Shown in pieces: positions 33,990 through 39,897 of a stretch of DNA of 39,897 nucleotides. The notes under the pieces are model-generated. The model was given only the letters and a program-made list of their open reading frames with translations. It searched no databases and had not been told where the DNA came from. The first letter of the stretch is position 1; each line of letters begins with the position of its first letter. A program made the position numbers and the translations under genes. The stretch comes from Pseudomonadota bacterium. GTDB taxonomy: Bacteria > Pseudomonadota > Gammaproteobacteria > Steroidobacterales > Steroidobacteraceae. The stretch lies in assembly GCA_023391815.1 (NCBI GenBank), contig JAEWAF010000051.1, positions 1-39,897 of the forward strand. Reading direction: 5' to 3'.

Positions 33990-34931
33990 ATGGCTGACAT
34001 TCCAAGCATTGCCTCGTCCGTGACCTCCTTGAAACAGCACCTGGAGGCACACCGCTACATCTGCTCCGATCAGATCGCCACGGCGGTCTACCTCGCCTAT
34101 CACCTGCGCAAACCGGTACTGATCGAAGGCCCGCCCGGCGTCGGCAAGACCGAGCTCGCCAAGACTACCGCCGAGATGTTCGAGCTGCCGCTGATCCGAT
34201 TGCAATGCTACGAAGGGTTGGATGAAGCCAAGGCGTTGTACGAATGGAAGTACGGCAAGCAGCTGCTTTATACGCAGGTCCTGAAGCAGACGCTCGATGA
34301 AGTCCTGCAAGGCGCGAAGGGCTTCGCCGAATCGGTCAAGCGACTGCACGAGTTCGGCGATATCTTTTTCTCGGAAGAGTTCCTCGAAGCACGGCCGCTC
34401 CTGAAAGCATTGCGCGAGGAGCGCGGTTGCGTGCTGCTCATCGACGAGGTGGACAAGTCCGACCACGAGTTCGAATCGCTGCTGCTGGAAATCCTGTCGG
34501 ACTATCAAGTGTCGATTCCGGAGATCGGCACTGTGAAAGCGCGACACACGCCGCCGCTCGTGTTCCTTACCAGCAATAACACGCGCGAGATTTCGGATGC
34601 ACTCAAGCGGCGCTGCCTGCATTTGTACATTCCATTTCCGGACATCGCACTCGAGCAGCGCATCGTCAACGCTCGCGTGCCGGAGATCGCTCCGCAGCTG
34701 CGCGAGCAATTGGTTCGGTTCATCCACGATCTGCGCGAGCTGGATCTGAAAAAAGTGCCGTCGATCAGCGAGACCATCGATTGGGCACGCACTCTGCTTC
34801 TGTTGCACGCGGATCGGCTCGATCCGGAGCTGGTGCGCAACACGATGAACGTGATCTTGAAGTTCCAGGAAGACATCGAGAGCGTGCAGCCCGAGCTGCG
34901 CGGCTTGACCGACAAGGCGACCCGTTCCTGA
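33990..34931 (+). CDS. MoxR-family AAA+ ATPase
   Basis: AAA+ ATPase of 313 residues of the MoxR family, which acts with VWA proteins as metal-insertion or assembly chaperones. Walker A is EGPPGVGKTE, Walker B VLLIDEVDKSD, sensor 1 VFLTSNNTRE, and the arginine finger region DALKRRCLHLYI. The start ATG is at 33990. The next gene begins 8 bases after the stop and codes for a CoxE-like VWA protein, the usual partner. The client is unknown; no dehydrogenase gene lies next to it. Confidence 0.93.
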   Translation: MADIPSIASSVTSLKQHLEAHRYICSDQIATAVYLAYHLRKPVLIEGPPGVGKTELAKTTAEMFELPLIRLQCYEGLDEAKALYEWKYGKQLLYTQVLKQTLDEVLQGAKGFAESVKRLHEFGDIFFSEEFLEARPLLKALREERGCVLLIDEVDKSDHEFESLLLEILSDYQVSIPEIGTVKARHTPPLVFLTSNNTREISDALKRRCLHLYIPFPDIALEQRIVNARVPEIAPQLREQLVRFIHDLRELDLKKVPSISETIDWARTLLLLHADRLDPELVRNTMNVILKFQEDIESVQPELRGLTDKATRS

Positions 34932-34938
34932 GGACCTC

Positions 34939-36435
34939 GTGGATCAGTTGCTGACCAACTTCATCCGGGCGCTACGCAACGCCGACGTGCGCATCTCGCC
35001 TGCGGAGACGCTGGATGCGTTCAGCACGGTCCAGTTGGTGGGGTACCGAGACCGGCAGCTATTGAAGGATAGCTTGTCTCTCGTGCTGCCTAAGACGCCG
35101 GATGAGAAAGCTGCGTTCGACACGTGCTTCGATCAGTTCTTCTCGTTTCGGGAGCGCGCGCCATTACCAGCCTCGGACTTTTCGAGCGGCGATGATACCG
35201 ACGCTGGCGCGGATGCCGACGGCGGGCAACCCGGCAATGCAGACGCTGGCGGCAGCGGTGAGTCGCAAGGCAAACGCACCGGACGAGGTGAAGGCACAAG
35301 CGCAGCCGCGCAAGTCGCTCGCCAAGCCCAGAGCGGCACTGAATCGCTCGGCACCGGCGAGATGTCCCTTGCTCAATCCGCGCTCGGCCAGCTGCTCACG
35401 CGAGCGAACACGATCGAAATCAACCTAGCGATCAGCGCCGCCGGCCAGCAAGTCAAAGTGCATCAGATCGAGCTGTTCACCCAGAAAGGTCTGTACACGC
35501 GCCGCATTCTCGACGCGATGGGCCACGCGGAGCTGCAGCAGGAAATCTTCACGTTGACGGCCAGCGATGCAATTCCCGATCGCCGCCTCGCGCAGGATCT
35601 CGGCCGGCGACGCGATTGGCTGCACGAACGCATTCGCGACTACGTCGAACATCAGTTCCTACTACATGCCGACGTGACCGGTCGACGCCTCCGCGAGAGC
35701 CTGCTCCGCAACCTACGGCTATCGACGCTGGAGCAGCGCCATCATCGCCAGCTTCATGATCTCGTTCACCGGATGGCTCGCAAGCTCGTCGCCGCTTACT
35801 CGCGCCGGCGCAAGGTGTTCCGCCGAGGCCAACTGCACGTGCCTCGCACGCTGCGGCGGAATATGAAATACGACGACGCGATCTTCGACCTGCACTGGAA
35901 ATCGGTGAAGGCCGACCAACCCAAAGTTTTCGCGATCTGCGACGTGAGCGGCTCAGTGGCGAACTACGCGCGCTTCATGCTGATGTTCCTTTACAGCCTG
36001 GAAGAGGTGCTGCCGAAGGTCCGCTCTTTCGCCTTCTCCTCCGACCTCGGCGAAGTCTCCGACCTGTTCGCCCGAAACGACATCGACGACGCCATCGCCC
36101 TGGCTCTGCGCCAGTACGGCAACGGTTCGACAGATTACGGCCAGGCGCTCGCCGATTTTCGCAAGCTGTGTTTGGAAGAGATCGACAAACGTAGCACCGT
36201 GATCATTCTCGGCGATGCTCGCAATAACTACGGCGATCCGAGGACAGACGTTCTCAAGGAAGTTTACGAGCGCGCGCGTCGCGTGATCTGGCTCAATCCG
36301 GAGTCACGGACCATATGGAATACCGGGGATTCGGAGATGCGGCATTACTCGCCGTACTGTCACCAAATCGATGAATGCGGCACGTTGACGCAACTCGGAC
36401 GCGTCGTGAGTCGCCTGCTGCAATCACAGCGATAG
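34939..36435 (+). CDS. CoxE-like VWA domain protein
   Basis: Partner of the MoxR ATPase, 498 residues, GTG start with gagga 5 bases upstream. The N-terminal region (1-75) is a conserved helical segment (FIRALRNADVRISPAETLDA). A Gly/Asp/Ala-rich low-complexity linker follows at about 80-125. The C-terminal half is the VWA/CoxE domain with the MIDAS motif at D335-V-S-G-S and later NGSTDYGQAL and VIILGDARNNY. VWA-MoxR pairs of this type mature CO dehydrogenase-like or other metalloenzymes, but here the client is not encoded nearby. Confidence 0.92.
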   Translation: MDQLLTNFIRALRNADVRISPAETLDAFSTVQLVGYRDRQLLKDSLSLVLPKTPDEKAAFDTCFDQFFSFRERAPLPASDFSSGDDTDAGADADGGQPGNADAGGSGESQGKRTGRGEGTSAAAQVARQAQSGTESLGTGEMSLAQSALGQLLTRANTIEINLAISAAGQQVKVHQIELFTQKGLYTRRILDAMGHAELQQEIFTLTASDAIPDRRLAQDLGRRRDWLHERIRDYVEHQFLLHADVTGRRLRESLLRNLRLSTLEQRHHRQLHDLVHRMARKLVAAYSRRRKVFRRGQLHVPRTLRRNMKYDDAIFDLHWKSVKADQPKVFAICDVSGSVANYARFMLMFLYSLEEVLPKVRSFAFSSDLGEVSDLFARNDIDDAIALALRQYGNGSTDYGQALADFRKLCLEEIDKRSTVIILGDARNNYGDPRTDVLKEVYERARRVIWLNPESRTIWNTGDSEMRHYSPYCHQIDECGTLTQLGRVVSRLLQSQR

Positions 36436-36477
36436 CCGAACAGCCACCGATTCGCCCGAAATCCCCGCTCTTCGCGA

Positions 36478-37407
36478 TCAACTGCTCTTGTTCTGCTGCT
36501 TCACCACGCTGGTCGCCATCGCGATCATCGAGGAAATATCGCTGAGCGTCGCCGGCACGATCAGCGTGCTCGACGCCTCATCCGCGAGCTTGCCGAACTG
36601 CTTCACGTATTCTTCGGCGACACGCAGCTGCATGGCCTCCATGCCGCCCTGGCCAGCCAGCGCGGTACCAACGCGCTTCAAGCCTTCGGCAGTCGCGGTG
36701 GCGACGGCGAGAATGGCTTCGGCCTGGCCGTGCGCTTCGTTGATCTGCTGCTGCTTCTTCGCTTCGGACTCCTTGATCACGCGCTGCTTCTCGCCTTCCG
36801 CCTGGTTGATCTTGGCGTCGCGATCGCCTTCGGAGGTGAGCACGACGGCGCGCTTCTCGCGCTCGGCGCGCATTTGCTTTTCCATCGCGTGCAGCACGTC
36901 CTTCGGCGGATTGATGTTCTTGATCTCGTAGCGCAGGACCTTCACACCCCACGCGCCGGACGCATGATCGAGCTCGCTGACGACGTTCGCATTGATCGTG
37001 GCGCGCGCTTCGAACGTGCGATCCAGATCGATCTTGCCGATCTCACTGCGCAGCGTCGTCTGCGCGAGCTGGATGATGGCGAAGCGATAGTTGGTGATGC
37101 CGTAGGAAGCGCTGCGCGCATCCAGCACCTGCAGATACAGCACACCGTCGACGCCGACCTGTACGTTGTCCTTGGTGATACACACCTGCTCGGGAATATC
37201 GAGCGCTTCTTCCTTCAACGTATGTTTGTAAGCGATGCGCTCGACGAACGGAAACAGAATATGGAAGCCCGCCTGGAGCGTGCGGCTGTATCGGCCGAGC
37301 GTCTCGACCACGAACGCGCTCTGCTGAGGCACGACGATGGCGGTCTTCATCAGAACGATGAACACCAGCACGAGGACAGCCAGCACCACATACATGGTTG
37401 CGCTCAC
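36478..37407 (-). CDS. SPFH/band 7 membrane protein (QmcA/stomatin-like)
   Basis: Inner-membrane stomatin-type scaffold of 309 residues: one N-terminal membrane helix (about 5-24), the SPFH domain (about 25-185; VVPQQSAFVVETLGRYSRTLQAGFH), then a long charged coiled coil (REKRAVVLTSEGDRDAKINQAEGEKQRVIKESEAKKQQ, about 185-240, split over KR/EA heptads) for oligomerisation. It is similar to E. coli QmcA. The nfeD-like gene lies directly upstream in the same operon, a pairing known from many bacteria in membrane microdomain function. Confidence 0.93.
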   Translation of the reverse strand: MSATMYVVLAVLVLVFIVLMKTAIVVPQQSAFVVETLGRYSRTLQAGFHILFPFVERIAYKHTLKEEALDIPEQVCITKDNVQVGVDGVLYLQVLDARSASYGITNYRFAIIQLAQTTLRSEIGKIDLDRTFEARATINANVVSELDHASGAWGVKVLRYEIKNINPPKDVLHAMEKQMRAEREKRAVVLTSEGDRDAKINQAEGEKQRVIKESEAKKQQQINEAHGQAEAILAVATATAEGLKRVGTALAGQGGMEAMQLRVAEEYVKQFGKLADEASSTLIVPATLSDISSMIAMATSVVKQQNKSS

Positions 37408-37447
37408 GGGAACCTCCAGGTTTTGTGAATATCGACAGGAAGACGCG

Positions 37448-37885
37448 TCAAGCGGTCGCGCGCACCAACAGAACCAGGCCGTCGACGCGGGCGATCACCG
37501 CCTCGCGACCGGCCTCGATCGGCATCTCATCGACGTTGCGCGCCGTCCAAGATGAGCCGCGATAGTCGACACGGCAGGTTTGCGAAGGCTCGAGCCGCAC
37601 CGGGACGGTGACGCGATCACCGACCGTCAAGCGCTCCTCGACCTGGCCGGTACGATTGCGCACGAGCTCATAGGCACGCTTCCGGAAAGTGAGCATCGAA
37701 ACGACAGCGAGAATCGACAGCGAGAGCCACTGCGCCCAATCCGGCAGGCTCACGCCAGCGAGGCCGAGGAAGCCGATGATGGCGGCGGAAATGCCGAAGA
37801 ACACCAGGTAGAACTGCGCGTCGAGCACGAACATCTCGAACGCGAGCGAGATCGCGGCCACGATCATCGAGGCCCACCAAGCCAT
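37448..37885 (-). CDS. NfeD-like membrane protein
   Basis: Short NfeD of 145 residues: two to three membrane helices (about 5-25, 28-48 and 50-66) followed by a C-terminal OB-fold (about 85-145: VGDRVTVPVRLEPSQTCRVDYRGSSWTARNVD). This short class lacks the ClpP-like protease domain. It is first in the operon with the SPFH gene, 40 bases apart. The E. coli equivalent pair is ybbK-ybbL-like qmcA with ybbK. Confidence 0.88.
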   Translation of the reverse strand: MAWWASMIVAAISLAFEMFVLDAQFYLVFFGISAAIIGFLGLAGVSLPDWAQWLSLSILAVVSMLTFRKRAYELVRNRTGQVEERLTVGDRVTVPVRLEPSQTCRVDYRGSSWTARNVDEMPIEAGREAVIARVDGLVLLVRATA

Positions 37886-37980
37886 GATGCTCCTCCTTTG
37901 CAGGTCAGGCAGATATTACCAGCCGCGACGCGGAACCGACCGGTATTACGCCGCGGTCCACCGGCGGCTCAGCGAGATCA

Positions 37981-38015
37981 CCAAAAAGAAAGGCCCCGCC
38001 GAAGCGGGGCCTTTC
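37981..38015 (-). terminator. Rho-independent terminator of groESL
   Basis: A perfect 12-bp stem gaaaggccccgc / gcggggcctttc (37988-38015) with a cgaa loop is followed on the minus strand by ttttt. It lies about 50 bases after the groEL stop. Confidence 0.92.
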
Positions 38016-38064
38016 GAGACAGGCAAGTGTCGAGGACGGACTGAAATCCGTCCCGCGACGGAAG

Positions 38065-39708
38065 TTACATGTCCATACCGCCCATGCCACCCATGCCGCC
38101 CGGGGCGCCGTGAGCGTGATCAGCCTCTTCCTTCGGGGCTTCGGCGATCATCACTTCGGTCGTCAGCAGCAGGCCGGCCACGGAAGCGGCGTTCTGCAGG
38201 GCCAGACGCGTCACCTTGGTCGGATCCAGGATGCCCAGCTCGAGCATGTCGCCGTACTCGCCGGTGGCGGCGTTGTAGCCGAACGTGCCCTTGCCTTCCT
38301 TCACCTTCGCCAGCACCACAGCGGCGTCTTCACCCGCGTTGGTGACGATCTGACGCAGCGGCTCTTCGATCGAGCGCGCCAGGATGCGGATGCCGAAGGC
38401 CTGATCTTCGTTCTTGCCTTCCAGCTTCTCGACAGCCTTCTGCGCGCGGATCAGCGCCGTGCCGCCGCCCGGAACCACGCCTTCTTCAACGGCGGCGCGG
38501 GTCGCATGCAGCGCGTCTTCGACGCGAGCCTTCTTTTCCTTCATTTCGATCTCGGTGGCAGCGCCGACCTTGATCACGGCCACGCCGCCAGACAGCTTGG
38601 CAACGCGCTCCTGCAGCTTCTCCTTGTCGTAGTCCGAAGTGGCTTCTTCGATCTGACGACGGATCTGCTCGACGCGAGCCTTGATGTCGCTGTTCTTGCC
38701 CTTGCCGTCGATGATGGTGCTGTTTTCCTTCTCGACCACGATCTTCTTCGCTTCGCCGAGGTCGTTCAGCGTCGCCTTCTCGAGCGACAGACCGACTTCG
38801 TCGGAGATCACGGTGCCACCGGTCAGCACGGCGATGTCCTGGAGCATGGCTTTACGGCGATCGCCGAAGCCCGGGGCCTTCACGGCGGCAACCTTCACGA
38901 TGCCGCGGATGGTGTTGACGACCAGGGTCGCCAGCGCCTCGCCTTCGACATCTTCGGCGACGATCAGCAGCGGACGGCCGGCCTTCGCGATGCCTTCCAG
39001 CAGCGGCAGCATTTCACGGACGTTGGAGATCTTCTTTTCGTACAGCAGGATGTACGGGTTGTCGAGCTCGGCGGTCTGGTTCTGCTGGTTGTTGATGAAG
39101 TACGGCGAGAGGTAGCCGCGGTCGAACTGCATACCTTCGACGACGTCCAGCTCGTTCTGCAGACCCGAGCCTTCCTCGACGGTGATCACGCCTTCCTTAC
39201 CGACCTTCTCCATCGCGTCGGCAATCGTCTTGCCGATCGACTCGTCGGAGTTCGCGGAGATCGTGCCGACCTGCGCGATGGCCTTCTGATCTTTGCAGGG
39301 CTTGCTGAGGCGCTTCAGCTCTTCGACAGCGGCGACCACGCCGGCGTCGATGCCGCGCTTCAGATCCATCGGGTTGGCGCCGGCGGCGACGGCCTTCAGG
39401 CCTTCGCGCACGATCGCCTGGGCGAGCACGGTGGCGGTGGTGGTGCCGTCGCCGGCTTCGTCAGAGGTGTTGGAAGCGACTTCCTTCACCATCTGAGCGC
39501 CCATGTTCTCGAACTTGTCCTTCAACTCGATTTCCTTCGCGACCGACACGCCGTCCTTGGTGACGGTGGGGGCGCCGAAGCTCTTCTCGAGCACCGCGTT
39601 GCGGCCCTTGGGGCCGAGCGTGGCTTTGACCGCGTTCGCCAGGATGTTCACACCCTTGAGCATGCGCGCGCGGGCGTCATCGCTGAAACGTACTTCTTTA
39701 GCTGCCAT
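38065..39708 (-). CDS. groL: Chaperonin GroEL (Cpn60)
   Basis: Tetradecameric chaperonin that folds proteins in an ATP- and GroES-dependent cavity. It has 547 residues, like E. coli (548). Visible are the N-terminal AAKEVRFSDDARARML, the ATP-site segments TLGPKGRNAVLEK and GDGTTTATVLA, the apical domain, and the C-terminal flexible GGMGGMGGMDM tail. It follows groES by about 85 bases, with a gccggc-tcc-gccggc hairpin (39746-39760) between them. A heat-shock or CIRCE promoter would be beyond the right edge. Confidence 0.98.
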   Translation of the reverse strand: MAAKEVRFSDDARARMLKGVNILANAVKATLGPKGRNAVLEKSFGAPTVTKDGVSVAKEIELKDKFENMGAQMVKEVASNTSDEAGDGTTTATVLAQAIVREGLKAVAAGANPMDLKRGIDAGVVAAVEELKRLSKPCKDQKAIAQVGTISANSDESIGKTIADAMEKVGKEGVITVEEGSGLQNELDVVEGMQFDRGYLSPYFINNQQNQTAELDNPYILLYEKKISNVREMLPLLEGIAKAGRPLLIVAEDVEGEALATLVVNTIRGIVKVAAVKAPGFGDRRKAMLQDIAVLTGGTVISDEVGLSLEKATLNDLGEAKKIVVEKENSTIIDGKGKNSDIKARVEQIRRQIEEATSDYDKEKLQERVAKLSGGVAVIKVGAATEIEMKEKKARVEDALHATRAAVEEGVVPGGGTALIRAQKAVEKLEGKNEDQAFGIRILARSIEEPLRQIVTNAGEDAAVVLAKVKEGKGTFGYNAATGEYGDMLELGILDPTKVTRLALQNAASVAGLLLTTEVMIAEAPKEEADHAHGAPGGMGGMGGMDM

Positions 39709-39793
39709 GTGAGTAGACCTCTAGAATTTTCTTCGGTTGTCGCGTGCCGGCTCCGCCGGCCCACGACTACAAAATCTGGTTGGGAGCGAGCGA

Positions 39794-39897
39794 TTACTTC
39801 TCGATCACGGCCATGACGTCTTCTTCACGCATGACCAGCAGCTCCTCGCCGTCGACCTTCACTTCGGTGCCGCTGTACTTGCCGAACAGGATGTTGT
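39794..39897 (-). CDS. groS: Co-chaperonin GroES, 3' part
   Basis: Only the last 33 codons and the TAA stop are in the window. They read NILFGKYSGTEVKVDGEELL then VMREEDVMAVIEK, the conserved C-terminal end of GroES, which forms the lid of the GroEL cavity. The gene continues past the right edge; its start and promoter are not visible. It is upstream of groEL in the standard groESL operon. Confidence 0.95.
   Translation of the reverse strand, partial: NILFGKYSGTEVKVDGEELLVMREEDVMAVIEK

Noticed and set aside
39746..39760. Hairpin gccggc-tcc-gccggc between groES and groEL
   Set aside because: Short, with no U tract, inside an operon; probably an mRNA feature and not a terminator.
38110..39816. 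Open frame of 568 codons opposite groEL
   Set aside because: Mirror frame of groEL caused by GC-rich codon third positions; no ribosome site or domain.

Overview
The window (39.9 kb, high GC) is a chromosomal core-gene region of a gammaproteobacterium. Synteny points to the Xanthomonadales / Nevskiales / Steroidobacter neighbourhood: sucCD lies divergent to pilSR, pilD is followed by coaE, and bamD is divergent to rluD-pgeF with clpB nearby. The placement is an inference from gene order and protein similarity; there is no rRNA marker. No tRNA, rRNA, CRISPR array, insertion sequence or prophage was seen.

Layout. (1) 59-9280, mostly minus strand: aspS, an FmdB-type zinc-ribbon gene, clpB with a good heat-shock promoter, a ZIP metal transporter, pgeF and rluD, with bamD divergent. 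(2) 9314-13754, minus: yjdM/phnA-like, nadE, sucD and sucC. (3) 13909-28530, a type IV pilus region: pilS-pilR, then a block of sugar-transfer genes (GtrB-like GT2, GtrA flippase, methyltransferase, two multi-membrane GT-C type proteins), then two tandem major pilin genes behind a sigma-54 promoter, then pilB, pilC and pilD. (4) 28590-36435: coaE, a FadL-type porin, a DUF72 gene, an osmoprotectant-type ABC transporter and a MoxR-ATPase/VWA pair. (5) 36478-39897, minus: an SPFH/NfeD pair, then groEL and the 3' part of groES.

The most interesting material is in the pilus region. The pilR product is chimeric: a complete extra receiver domain is joined to a PilR whose own receiver has lost its N-terminal half. 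Between pilSR and pilA sits a coherent polyprenyl-phosphate-sugar cassette (synthase, flippase, methyltransferase, GT-C transferases). Its last gene, directly upstream of the pilins, resembles STT3/AglB/PglB oligosaccharyltransferases. The first pilin carries four N-X-S/T sequons, one of which fits the extended bacterial D/E-X-N-X-S/T form; the second pilin has none. Together this suggests a dedicated pilin glycosylation system, possibly N-linked and selective for one of two pilins. It is a hypothesis from sequence only.

Other oddities are a histone-H1-like Lys/Ala/Pro tail of about 80 residues on SucD and a similar one on the FmdB-like protein, a branched inverted-repeat element upstream of clpB, and palindromic intergenic elements near aspS and bamD.
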